35,032 nucleotides of DNA from Nanobdellota archaeon. GTDB lineage: Archaea > Nanobdellota > Nanobdellia > Woesearchaeales > JAHJEM01. A program made the translations under genes and the position numbers. Location: contig JAHJEM010000140.1 of the NCBI GenBank assembly GCA_018825425.1, positions 1 through 35,032 of the forward strand, read 5' to 3'. The notes below the pieces were generated by a model. That model was not told where the DNA came from, made no database searches, and saw only the letters and a list, made by a program, of their open reading frames with translations. Below, in pieces: positions 1 to 8,913 of the stretch (within the stretch, counting starts at the first letter, position 1; the number at the start of each line of letters is the position of its first letter).

Positions 1-139
1 CGACATCATCACTCTCAGTGTATCTTATGTAATTATCAAGATGCAAACCCAAATCCAACATCACAGCTTCATCACCAGATTTGATGACAATGCAATTCCT
101 TCCAATTTCCTTGTAGCCGCCTACAGGTATTATTTCCAT
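1..139 (-). CDS. beta-CASP metallo-beta-lactamase ribonuclease (RNase J-like), 5' fragment truncated by window edge
   Basis: Minus-strand translation from ATG at 139..137 gives MEIIPVGGYKEIGRNCIVIKSGDEAVMLDLGLHLDNYIRYTESDDV, the typical N-terminus (VGGxxEIGRN...LDLG) of archaeal RNase J/beta-CASP nucleases. Not in the ORF track because it is open at the edge. Confidence 0.85.
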   Translation of the reverse strand, partial: MEIIPVGGYKEIGRNCIVIKSGDEAVMLDLGLHLDNYIRYTESDDV

Positions 140-191
140 ATAATTACCAATCATCGATTGATTTATATACTTTGCTATCATTTCTTCGAGT

Positions 192-581
192 ATGATAATA
201 GAATCCAGATCACACCAAGAACTCATTGATATTACTGACCTAATAAATGAAGAGATACGAAAATCAGGAGTGAGTGAAGGTCTGATCAATATATTTATTC
301 CGCATGCAACAGCCGCATTAATCATCAATGAGAATGACGATCCCAACGTGTGTGTTGATTTCTTAAAGAAAGTGGATGATCTTATTCCACTACATGATAA
401 TTATCTGCATGACCGCGTAGACAATAATGCTGCCGCACATATTAAAGCCAGTTTTTTCAGACCAGAGTTCACGCTCCAAATAAGGAATGGAACGCTTTTG
501 CTAGGCACTTGGCAGCAATTGATGCTTGCAGAGTTTGATGGACCAAAAACAAGACGCATCGAGATAATGATCAGAAAATAA
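192..581 (+). CDS. YjbQ/UPF0047 family protein (secondary thiamine-phosphate synthase family)
   Basis: 129 aa; IPHATAALIINENDDPN, HDNYLHDRVDNNAAAHIKASFF, LGTWQQLMLAEFDGPKTRRI match the UPF0047 family. TATA-like element atttatata about 25 nt upstream suggests a leaderless start. Confidence 0.9.
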   Translation: MIIESRSHQELIDITDLINEEIRKSGVSEGLINIFIPHATAALIINENDDPNVCVDFLKKVDDLIPLHDNYLHDRVDNNAAAHIKASFFRPEFTLQIRNGTLLLGTWQQLMLAEFDGPKTRRIEIMIRK

Positions 582-585
582 TTGA

Positions 586-2583
586 TTATACTAAATCCTG
601 TTTCTTACTCTTTTTCTTTGGAATAGCTTGTGCCAAATCTGCTTTTAAAATAGTTATCATTTGTTGGCGAGTTTTTCCTCGTAATTTGCGTGCCAGAGCA
701 GCCTCTTGTAATATTCCCTTGAGCCAGATAGAGAAATCATTATTTTTTTGATAGCAATGGTTCTTAAACTCCACTTCACCCATGTTCTTCAGGGCATCTA
801 ATAGTTCAGCCTTTGATTTCACAAGTCTTCCCTTTCCTAATTTCAAATAACTATCCTCTGGAGCGTTGAGTTTATTTTTTTTGAAGAGCGCATGGAATCC
901 TTGCAAATACCTATTTTTTGAAACACTTTTTGTTAGTAATATTAGACCCAGAATTACCACAGAGTATAAGAAAAGCAATCCTAAGGGCACAAGCAGTTCT
1001 TGAAATGAACTACCAAACAACATGGATTTCTTAACAGCACTTGCAGCTATCACAAACGGATTGAACTTAGCTACAGAGGATAACATACCAGAAATATCTT
1101 CAAGTGGTAGGATAAAATTTGAGAGTAATAAGCATATTGTTCCAATGGAAATTGTTATCATCATAACTCCTTCTTGAGTTGAGAAAATACTTCCAATGAG
1201 CATACCCATAAACACGAATATTGTAATGGTTAGTAACAGAATCAGGAGTGTGATAAAGAAATTATTAAAAAGCGGACTCTTGAGGAAAATATATGCCAAT
1301 CCTGTAAGAACAATTACTTGGACCAGTACAACAAATAATGATGTCAAGTAATTTGCCAATATAAACTTGTAGTCTCTTGTAGGCGTTATGAAATTTCTGA
1401 AATAGGCTCTCGATGCCTTTTCCATAATTCCAATAGTCCCTGATAACAAAAGACTGATAAACATTATTAGCAAAATGAGTAAGCTAGGATACAAGAATAT
1501 AAGCTTGGATGTCTGAGTACTTACAGGTTCCACCTTTGTTGTTATAGGTGCAACTATACTTTCTGCAGATGTCACCTTGACAGATTCAATATTCTTCACA
1601 ATACCTTCAAGATTTAACTTTAGTTCATCCAAATCTTTGCTAAACCCATCTAATTCAAGTCTGATCTGCCGTATTACATCTACAACTCCTGTGATTTCGC
1701 TGGTTGCACTCTTTAATTTAACCTCTAAATTATCTAACTCAGCAGATGTCTCCGCTACAGCATCCCGTATATCATTAAGCTTATCTGGAGTCGAATTATA
1801 AAGCACAGTGATATCTTCCTTCAATGTATCCAATGATGCCTCAAAATCTGTTGTACTGAATGATGTATTTTGCTTGACTTCTAATGCAAACGCCTTTGCT
1901 GTGTCAACAACAGACCAGCCTTTGTCTCGCAACTCTTTTGCAGAATTCATTATGTCTTGACTTTCAGAATTGATTGATGATAGATCAACCTCGTCCATGG
2001 AAAGATCAAGCTTGTTAAGGCTTGTCATTGCTGATTCTGCTGTTGAATATGTGTTCTGATTTGCCTTTTTCAGATTTACTAGCTTCAATATGTCATTATT
2101 CAGATCATCTTTGGTGCTAAAAAGCATCTGTATCAGCGTATTGGTAAGTCCCAGAGACAATTCTTGGGATTTTAACTCCAGATTCTGGGATAATGTGCTG
2201 ATTATCTGATATACCAGATTAGTTCGAGAATTATCCACATAAATTACTATCTGGTTAGTGACTTCGTTCTCAATGCGAAAGTTATCTGGAAATACGATGC
2301 ACGTGTGCACTGCACCTTCTCGAATTTTTTGAACGCAGACATCTTTTGAATCAAATTTTTGAACATTAAAATTGTTGCCCTCCAAATTGGTGACAAAACT
2401 GTCTGTAAGCTTATTGTATTCATTAGAATAAACACCTGTTGAGAGCTCAAATGATTTTGAGTTATTGAATGCAAGACCAACAAGAAGTATAATTACAAGA
2501 GGACCAAAGATAGTCATGATGGCACTGCCTTTGCTTCTGAACAGTACCTTGAGATTCTTATTAATTATTCTAATAAGCTTCAT
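586..2583 (-). CDS. ABC-2 type transporter permease with a large extracytoplasmic coiled-coil insert
   Basis: 665 aa; N-terminal TM (IMTIFGPLVIILLVGLAF), long helical region, then five to six C-terminal TM segments; directly downstream of an ABC ATPase with a 3-nt gap. Confidence 0.85.
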   Translation of the reverse strand: MKLIRIINKNLKVLFRSKGSAIMTIFGPLVIILLVGLAFNNSKSFELSTGVYSNEYNKLTDSFVTNLEGNNFNVQKFDSKDVCVQKIREGAVHTCIVFPDNFRIENEVTNQIVIYVDNSRTNLVYQIISTLSQNLELKSQELSLGLTNTLIQMLFSTKDDLNNDILKLVNLKKANQNTYSTAESAMTSLNKLDLSMDEVDLSSINSESQDIMNSAKELRDKGWSVVDTAKAFALEVKQNTSFSTTDFEASLDTLKEDITVLYNSTPDKLNDIRDAVAETSAELDNLEVKLKSATSEITGVVDVIRQIRLELDGFSKDLDELKLNLEGIVKNIESVKVTSAESIVAPITTKVEPVSTQTSKLIFLYPSLLILLIMFISLLLSGTIGIMEKASRAYFRNFITPTRDYKFILANYLTSLFVVLVQVIVLTGLAYIFLKSPLFNNFFITLLILLLTITIFVFMGMLIGSIFSTQEGVMMITISIGTICLLLSNFILPLEDISGMLSSVAKFNPFVIAASAVKKSMLFGSSFQELLVPLGLLFLYSVVILGLILLTKSVSKNRYLQGFHALFKKNKLNAPEDSYLKLGKGRLVKSKAELLDALKNMGEVEFKNHCYQKNNDFSIWLKGILQEAALARKLRGKTRQQMITILKADLAQAIPKKKSKKQDLV

Positions 2584-2586
2584 TGT

Positions 2587-3621
2587 CTATCCGACTTCAA
2601 TTTTGATTTCTTGATCGTCATCCTTATCTGCGCTCAAATAATTCACATCATTCTCCTTTTTTGAAGACATAGAAAGGAATACGTCCTCTAATGTGGGTTT
2701 TATCACCCTTAACTCTATTATTTCTTCTTTAGCTTCTTCTACAATGTGAAGAATCCTATGAAGTACCTTTGCAGGATTCGTTGTAAAAATGGAAAGTTCA
2801 GTCCCATTAACTCCTGTCTTAATTATTGATTTAAGCTTGAGCTTTGAAAGCAGTTTTTTATAATCTCCAGGATAAGATTCAATTACAATCTCTTCAGCTT
2901 TTTGATATTTTATTCTAATTTCATCAGGAGGACCAATATCAACAATCTTACCATATTTAAGCAAGGCGACCCTTGTACATAGTTTTTCCATGTCCTGCAG
3001 ATGATGACTCGAGACGAGAACGGTTGTCCCTTTTTTGTTTATGCTTCTTAACAACTGCCAAATATGATTTTTTAGCAGAGGATCCAAATCTGCTGTCGGC
3101 TCGTCCAGGATGAGCACATCAGGATCATGCATCATGGCACAGGCAATATCTAACCTGCGTTCCATTCCGCCAGAAAGATTTTCAGCAAGAGTGTTCTCAG
3201 CTAAGTTAAGGTCCATCAATTTTAACAAAGTATTTCTATTCTGAACTATTGCAGTTTTGGAAAGGTCATAAAGTGTGCCAAAATAGTCAAGATTCTCCTT
3301 TACACTTAGCTTCTTATAAAACGATGGCAGTTGGGATGCAAAACCATACGTTTGTTTTACCAAGAATTTTTTTCGATAAACAGAATCATATCCTGATCCA
3401 GTTCCACTCTTAAGAAGATGGGCTTGTCTAAACAGGACATCGCCTTTTTCTGGCTTTAGAAATCCAATTATTGTATTTAGCAGGGTTGTTTTACCAGAAC
3501 CGCTTGAGCCAATCACTCCAAGGACTTCTCCAGCGTAGATGTCTAGGTTGATATTGGATAGCACAGTCTTTGAACCAAATGATTTGGAGACATTTCTAAT
3601 CTTAAAGATTGGTTCAGACAT
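2587..3621 (-). CDS. ABC transporter ATP-binding protein
   Basis: 344 aa; Walker A GSSGSGKTT, signature LSGGMERR, Walker B VLILDEPTADLDP, H-loop SSHH. Confidence 0.95.
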   Translation of the reverse strand: MSEPIFKIRNVSKSFGSKTVLSNINLDIYAGEVLGVIGSSGSGKTTLLNTIIGFLKPEKGDVLFRQAHLLKSGTGSGYDSVYRKKFLVKQTYGFASQLPSFYKKLSVKENLDYFGTLYDLSKTAIVQNRNTLLKLMDLNLAENTLAENLSGGMERRLDIACAMMHDPDVLILDEPTADLDPLLKNHIWQLLRSINKKGTTVLVSSHHLQDMEKLCTRVALLKYGKIVDIGPPDEIRIKYQKAEEIVIESYPGDYKKLLSKLKLKSIIKTGVNGTELSIFTTNPAKVLHRILHIVEEAKEEIIELRVIKPTLEDVFLSMSSKKENDVNYLSADKDDDQEIKIEVG

Positions 3622-3745
3622 TCTACTCTATTCACCCCTCATCATGAAAAACAAACATGTTTTTTAAATCTGTGTCTTAACTCCTCAGAGAGAACTGGTG
3701 ATTTAGTTGGGAAATCACGAAGCCGCAGCAAACATATCAGCAATA

Positions 3746-5221
3746 TCAGAATCGGATATAATTCCTCAGATGTTTGACAATCTCATATTGGAAGAACAAG
3801 AAGCCTCCTGCATAGAAAAAGACCTGGATTAAGAGTAACAGCATAAACATCATGCTTAAGAATATTTGAGTTGAAATAAGTGAATTTATCAGGGTAAGAT
3901 GGTATCCTAGGACATTTATGAAGTAAATCCCTGTATAGTAAGCAAAAAACACCTGGGACAGAATTATTGCTAGAATTGTTGCCCCTTTTCTGATGATTTC
4001 AAATCTTGCTCCAAACCAGAAAATAAGGGCCAGAACAAGTGAACCCGCAAGTATGGACCCCAATGGAATCAATGTATTGATTATATGGGGCACGATATCC
4101 ACACCAACAAGAACTTTAGAAGAAATGGAAACAATATTGAAGGTTGATGCAATGAGAAGTGAAGGTATTGAAAGATAGAACACCAGTAAGTACCATCGCC
4201 GGATCCTGATCAGTTTTCCTGTATAGATAAAATACCACAATATACCTGGAATTGCCAGAAGAAGAATGATTCCAAGTACATTGCAGATATACACAAGGAT
4301 TACAAATATTGATTCAATTAAGGATTTGCCAGCAACATCCACTGAAATAAGAGAGTAAATGGTTTCATGAGAACCCAAAGCATGATAATAGAACACATCT
4401 CTCAAACTGAAGAGATAAGGAAGTATGAAATTGGCAAAATCACTCAGAAGATGAAGCACAAGCATACCTGAAATTCCCAGCAATAAGGTCTCTTTGTACT
4501 TGAAATGCCCCAGTACGTGCTCATAGAAGCGTTCTCCTGTATCTCCAATCCTGTACAGGAAAGATTCTGGATGGAACCTTTTTGCATGCTTGACAAAATA
4601 GAATATGTATGCCAATAGAACGATCATTGCAAGCGGAGCATCGACAGCAATTGCAAGCCATTCAAAAAGCAGATTAAACACAATTACAAAGAATGCTAAC
4701 AAGACAAATAAGACCTTGAAATAACGCCATATATAGTTCAGAACCCTATGAGGATGGCCTACACTGTGTAAGATAGCCATTATGCTTGGACCTTTGAAGT
4801 CCCACTTAAGTGCAAAGTACAGGGCACCGCATAGCAGCATGATTGAACCAATAAAAAAACTGCTATAAAGCAATGCCAATTGGTTATAGACAAGGAACCC
4901 AAGAAAGTCTTTCATCCAGTGTGTGGTTGCTTCGTGAAGCAAAACAGTAGCCCAGTGAAGAATGCTTTTGAACATGAGCAATAGATATGCCAGAATCAGA
5001 TACAAGTCAAAGAATCTATTCTTTACCCCGAAGAACAGGTTGGTCAAGCTGACCTTGTAGAGCAAGTAGCCTAGTATTCCCCAAGAGACAATCTTTTTGA
5101 TCCAATCCATGTAATCAGGCAGGATCTCAAAGAAATCCAATACATTAAGGATTATCACGAAAAGGATGATAAAATCCTCAATACCAAATGCAATTCTTGT
5201 TGATACCTTTCTTACATCCAC
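3746..5221 (-). CDS. polytopic membrane protein of unknown function
   Basis: 491 aa with about 10-12 hydrophobic segments; no recognised catalytic motif. Confidence 0.75.
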   Translation of the reverse strand: MDVRKVSTRIAFGIEDFIILFVIILNVLDFFEILPDYMDWIKKIVSWGILGYLLYKVSLTNLFFGVKNRFFDLYLILAYLLLMFKSILHWATVLLHEATTHWMKDFLGFLVYNQLALLYSSFFIGSIMLLCGALYFALKWDFKGPSIMAILHSVGHPHRVLNYIWRYFKVLFVLLAFFVIVFNLLFEWLAIAVDAPLAMIVLLAYIFYFVKHAKRFHPESFLYRIGDTGERFYEHVLGHFKYKETLLLGISGMLVLHLLSDFANFILPYLFSLRDVFYYHALGSHETIYSLISVDVAGKSLIESIFVILVYICNVLGIILLLAIPGILWYFIYTGKLIRIRRWYLLVFYLSIPSLLIASTFNIVSISSKVLVGVDIVPHIINTLIPLGSILAGSLVLALIFWFGARFEIIRKGATILAIILSQVFFAYYTGIYFINVLGYHLTLINSLISTQIFLSMMFMLLLLIQVFFYAGGFLFFQYEIVKHLRNYIRF

Positions 5222-5312
5222 AATATCTCATCTCATCTCATCTTTTTAAAGGTTTAGAATTTATATGAAATTTCCAAAACCTATTTAAACAAAGAATGTA
5301 TAAGTACTAAAT

Positions 5313-7358
5313 ATGAAAAGAGGTGTGTTAGCTTGGCTCTTAATCTTGCTCATTCCTATATGTCAAGCCGCTCCAGCTAATTTTACAACAGAAGGAAAGG
5401 GTTACCTTCTGATATACGCACCATCTGAAGTAATTGTTGGAGAAGAATTCGAGATTTCAGGAACATACTTTTTTACAAACCAACTTCTAAGACATGCAAA
5501 CGTGACTTTAAGATACCAAACTGTAATATATTATCAGAATCTTTTTGAGTTTAGTGAAGATCCAAGTGAATTTGTGATTGCACTTCAAGAAGATCAAGAA
5601 GCAGTATACACATATATTCTTGAAATTAATGAAGCAAGCAATCTAGATGAAGAGTTCACAACAGAAATTCCCTTAACAGTCGCGATAGTCTCAGACCAGT
5701 TTGAAGACGAAAAGGTTATGCGTTATTGGGCTATAGACGTAGACAATGAAGAGTTAACTTTTGATGATTTATCAGCATATGAACCCCCAAATATGAGAGG
5801 AAACATCCACTATACTGCTCAGAAGAATATCAATACAGTTAACTGCCAACTCCAGGATAATCTGGTGATTTTTCTGGCTTCAGATGAATTTAGAAGTTCA
5901 AAAGGAGGAGAGGCTGAATGTATAATCAAAGGAGACTTTGAAGGAGAAGACATAATAGAATATACTTATCGAATATTTGTTGGTACTGCTTCTGAAATTG
6001 AAGAATGGGGTAAGGCAGACATTGTGCCCTCTTCTGATTCTAATACAGATACAGACCAATCACAAGAATATGTAACAGAAGAAAGCGATACTTATCTTCA
6101 TTCTGACCTGGTAAATGTCGATGTCAGAACAGATCCACCTCAACTCTCTGAAGGAGAGACCGGAACAATAATAATAGAAGTTGAGACATTCCATCCTGAG
6201 ATTGAAGGAATCGGAAGCATAACCGTACTCATTGATGGAATGGAAGGCAACCAGACAGAACCTTGTAATAATCAGACTACCTGCACATATACGTACTCAA
6301 AGAAGTTCCTTGCGCAAGGATTGAACTTCTTTTCAGTATTTGTTGATCTTAATCCCACAGCAGGTTTTGAATATCAAGAAGACTTTCAGTATTGGCCTAT
6401 TCAGGACCAATCAGATACACTTATTATGCTAGCAAATGCAAACAGCAATGTCATGGTCTATGCTAAGCAGCAAGATATTGATGTTCCTATAAGAGGAGTA
6501 TTGACTGATCCCACCAGTGTTGATGATAGTAGTACAGCCAAATCCCTTCTTATCGAATACCAAAGGAAAAAACGCATACCTGTTAATTTTGATGAGGAGA
6601 TAAAAAAGATGGGTGAGTTGGCAAAATATCTTAAGGTTGAAAAAGACATATGGCCAGTCACTGTTGTAAACAACAAAGGAATTCGAGAAGAGCATACCAA
6701 GTACAGGATCAAGCTCATTCCAAACAAACCTACCATTATGGATTATCTATTAGGATTAAGAACTTTTAAGAATCTAAGCATCTATGAGCATATTGCTAAG
6801 GAAAGCGCGGTGGATCTGGGTCATATACGCTTTGATAATGGAAACTATGAGATAATTAATGAGGATCCTCTTGTCGTATGGCACTTTGATGAAATTGATT
6901 CTGAAACAGAGATAAGTTATGATGTAGATAAAGTAACTGAAAACCAAGGAAACACATTGGTTATAGGGGAAGCTAAAAGAGGATTTCCTAACATAGTCTT
7001 CGCAATTATTCTCATACCAATAATTATCCTAGCATTAATTTATTTTGACCGATTCAAGAAAAGTCCTGCAGGAGAAATCGAGGAATTAAAGGATAAGCCC
7101 CCTGATTATAGTGGATTGGAAGAGAAAACCAAAGATGACATATCAGATATAAGCACCAAGATTGATGAAAAACCCCCTGAAGATATTAATAATATGGGTG
7201 ATTTTGACAAACTAATTGATTCTGTAGAAGCATATATTGTAAAACGTCTCAATAGAGGAGAACCGCGAGACCACATAAAACAGGAATTGACCAAGGCTAA
7301 CTGGCCAGGGGATATTGTCGAAAAGCTTATTGAGAAGCACGAGATTAAGGATAAGTGA
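5313..7358 (+). CDS. secreted/membrane-anchored protein with large extracellular region, one C-terminal TM and a cytosolic helical tail
   Basis: 681 aa; signal peptide MKRGVLAWLLILLIPICQAAP; TM IVFAIILIPIIILALIYF; tail RGEPRDHIKQELTKANWPGDIVEKLIEKH. Promoter-like aaaacctatttaaa about 25 nt upstream. Confidence 0.8.
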   Translation: MKRGVLAWLLILLIPICQAAPANFTTEGKGYLLIYAPSEVIVGEEFEISGTYFFTNQLLRHANVTLRYQTVIYYQNLFEFSEDPSEFVIALQEDQEAVYTYILEINEASNLDEEFTTEIPLTVAIVSDQFEDEKVMRYWAIDVDNEELTFDDLSAYEPPNMRGNIHYTAQKNINTVNCQLQDNLVIFLASDEFRSSKGGEAECIIKGDFEGEDIIEYTYRIFVGTASEIEEWGKADIVPSSDSNTDTDQSQEYVTEESDTYLHSDLVNVDVRTDPPQLSEGETGTIIIEVETFHPEIEGIGSITVLIDGMEGNQTEPCNNQTTCTYTYSKKFLAQGLNFFSVFVDLNPTAGFEYQEDFQYWPIQDQSDTLIMLANANSNVMVYAKQQDIDVPIRGVLTDPTSVDDSSTAKSLLIEYQRKKRIPVNFDEEIKKMGELAKYLKVEKDIWPVTVVNNKGIREEHTKYRIKLIPNKPTIMDYLLGLRTFKNLSIYEHIAKESAVDLGHIRFDNGNYEIINEDPLVVWHFDEIDSETEISYDVDKVTENQGNTLVIGEAKRGFPNIVFAIILIPIIILALIYFDRFKKSPAGEIEELKDKPPDYSGLEEKTKDDISDISTKIDEKPPEDINNMGDFDKLIDSVEAYIVKRLNRGEPRDHIKQELTKANWPGDIVEKLIEKHEIKDK

Positions 7359-7368
7359 ATGCTAATTC

Positions 7369-8442
7369 TTAAATTGTCATTTGATGTAATTTAGTTAATA
7401 GTTGTTCAGCGCCTTCAACACCAATAATTTCTATCATTTCTCTTGTTTTCTCTTGCGCATTAGTTCTTTCGAATTGGTCCAGGGTATGGAATTTTCCAAC
7501 TCCATTGATTGCATATCCTGCAAAGCCTAATAGCACACCTACTCTGAATCCCAGTTGATCTTCATAATCCATCTGCAAATATCTGTCTGTTATATCAAGC
7601 ATCTTCTGCTTATCTTGTGGAAGTGTACCTTTTAGTTCCATCAGAGTATTTAACATGTGATCACTTTCGATTCTGCTAGTAACTCCATCCAATGAATCCA
7701 CAAATAATCTAATTTCTCGAACAATTGCGGGATCACTTAGTCTTTTAAACTCTCCTGCCGCTGCTTCTTCGAAAAGAGGAGAACGAGGAGATATTGCAAG
7801 GGTTCTGATTCTAATATAGTTTGGATTCACTTCATTACACACCCTTGCAGTCTCTCTTGCATGGCCCATCCATGCAGGTTGATCATCAAACTTAAGGTTT
7901 CCTGCAAGGCCAGCTAACACATAATCACTTAAGATAATCCCTGCTTGTTTTACCTTATGGCCACTCTCAATTTGGATTCTAGCAATGGACCCTTTTTTCA
8001 TATACTTTTGCAAAGGATCATATCCTGTTTCCAAACCCCTATGAATTCTGGAAAGACCTGCTTCCTGTAGTTCCCTCAATTCATCTAAAGATTTCTTATT
8101 GATTGAACTTGCCCGTCCATAAACTGTGATTCGAGATATCGAAGGAAACTTGTCCCTGACTCGACCAAGTATTGCAAGCAAGTTTTCAGTGGGTTCTTTT
8201 ATGGCATCTGCGTCTTGGATAAATGCGGATTTATACGAATCTCCATGGAAATCTGCTGCAGAATCAACATCTTTAAGAACATCATCTAATGGTCTTGAAC
8301 TTGGTTCTGTCCCTTTGTAGACTGGACAGAATTTGCACCTGTTCCAATGACAATTTCTAGTTGCACGTATATATAAGCTTGCAGCTTCACTAGGAGGTCT
8401 TATCGGACCAATTTCGTAAGGAGGAATAATACTTGTAGTCAT
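7369..8442 (-). CDS. radical SAM protein with non-canonical CX4CX2C cluster motif
   Basis: 357 aa; RATRNCHWNRCKFCPVYKG near the N-terminus; downstream GRASSINKKSLDELRELQEAGLSRIHRGLETG fits the radical SAM barrel. Confidence 0.85.
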   Translation of the reverse strand: MTTSIIPPYEIGPIRPPSEAASLYIRATRNCHWNRCKFCPVYKGTEPSSRPLDDVLKDVDSAADFHGDSYKSAFIQDADAIKEPTENLLAILGRVRDKFPSISRITVYGRASSINKKSLDELRELQEAGLSRIHRGLETGYDPLQKYMKKGSIARIQIESGHKVKQAGIILSDYVLAGLAGNLKFDDQPAWMGHARETARVCNEVNPNYIRIRTLAISPRSPLFEEAAAGEFKRLSDPAIVREIRLFVDSLDGVTSRIESDHMLNTLMELKGTLPQDKQKMLDITDRYLQMDYEDQLGFRVGVLLGFAGYAINGVGKFHTLDQFERTNAQEKTREMIEIIGVEGAEQLLTKLHQMTI

Positions 8443-8510
8443 TAGTTATTGGCAAAAGCAGGGGAGTTAATATACTTTACGAAGAAGGTTTAAAAGTAGA
8501 ACAGCGATAG

Positions 8511-8660
8511 GGTGGGTTAACGCATTTTTGCGTTATACCCGCCTCCGTGCCAGCTTAGGTAACGGAAACTTTGCAGAGCAAAGTTTCTGGAACTCTTAAA
8601 TCGAGCAAGCTAACCTACAGTTCACACGTATGGAGTGTTGGCTCGATTTAAGAGTAAGCT
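8511..8660. ncRNA. candidate structured non-coding RNA (three long hairpins, two of them inside an AGCTTA/TAAGCT closing helix)
   Basis: Hairpin 1: 8511-8524 with 8529-8543, about 14 bp with one bulge. Hairpin 2: 8565-8574 with 8578-8587, 10 bp. Hairpin 3: 8593-8606 with 8641-8654, 14 bp perfect. Closing helix AGCTTA 8552-8557 with TAAGCT 8655-8660. Promoter-like AAGGTTTAAAAG at 8485-8496 on the plus strand. Confidence 0.45.
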
Positions 8661-8856
8661 GCGGGGGAAGGGGTTTGAACCCTCGTAGGCACTAAGCCAA
8701 TAGATGGCTCCTTGAAGTTCTTCATTAGGCCTTTGAGGCCTTCAGCACTCAATCAAACTTGAGTTTGGATTTTCTAGCGCCTATGCGCGGAAAACTATCC
8801 CGTCTGGTCCCAGAATCAGTTGACCTGATTGAGATTGACCACTCCGGCACCCCCGC
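8661..8856 (-). tRNA. interrupted type II tRNA (Leu or Ser class), probably with one or more introns; anticodon not resolved with certainty
   Basis: Minus strand 5' GCGGGGG pairs with 3' CCCCCGC (7 bp acceptor); T-arm GAGGG-TTCAAAC-CCCTT; variable arm TGGC-TTAGT-GCC; D-arm start TGCCGGAGTGGTCAA with the matching CGG displaced about 30 nt. Total 196 nt, so about 105-110 nt exceeds a mature type II tRNA. TATA-like tttataaata lies 24-34 nt upstream on the minus strand. Confidence 0.7.
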
Positions 8857-8877
8857 GTCAAGAATCAAAAAACAGGA

Positions 8878-8892
8878 CCTATTTATAAATAT
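8878..8892 (-). promoter_or_regulatory. archaeal TATA-box-like element for the interrupted tRNA
   Basis: atttataaatag (minus strand) about 25-30 nt upstream of the tRNA 5' end at 8856. Confidence 0.5.
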
Positions 8893-8913
8893 TACAGAAA
8901 AAATATGGAAAAA

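Noticed and set aside
41-229. 62-aa plus-strand ORF at window start
   Set aside because: Antisense to the RNase J-like reading frame, which has clear family similarity; the translated ORF has no recognisable features.
8592-8655. 15-bp inverted repeat as transposon terminal repeats
   Set aside because: Only 34 nt lies between the arms and no target duplication or transposase is present; a hairpin is the simpler reading.
8511-8660. Identification of the structured RNA as SRP RNA or RNase P RNA
   Set aside because: I could not find the SRP helix 8 symmetric-loop motif or RNase P conserved regions; left as unassigned.
8795-8799. Simple single-intron model for the tRNA using GATAG/CTATT as anticodon stem
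   Set aside because: No splice choice in this model gave a Leu or Ser anticodon with a purine at position 37, so I did not assign an anticodon.
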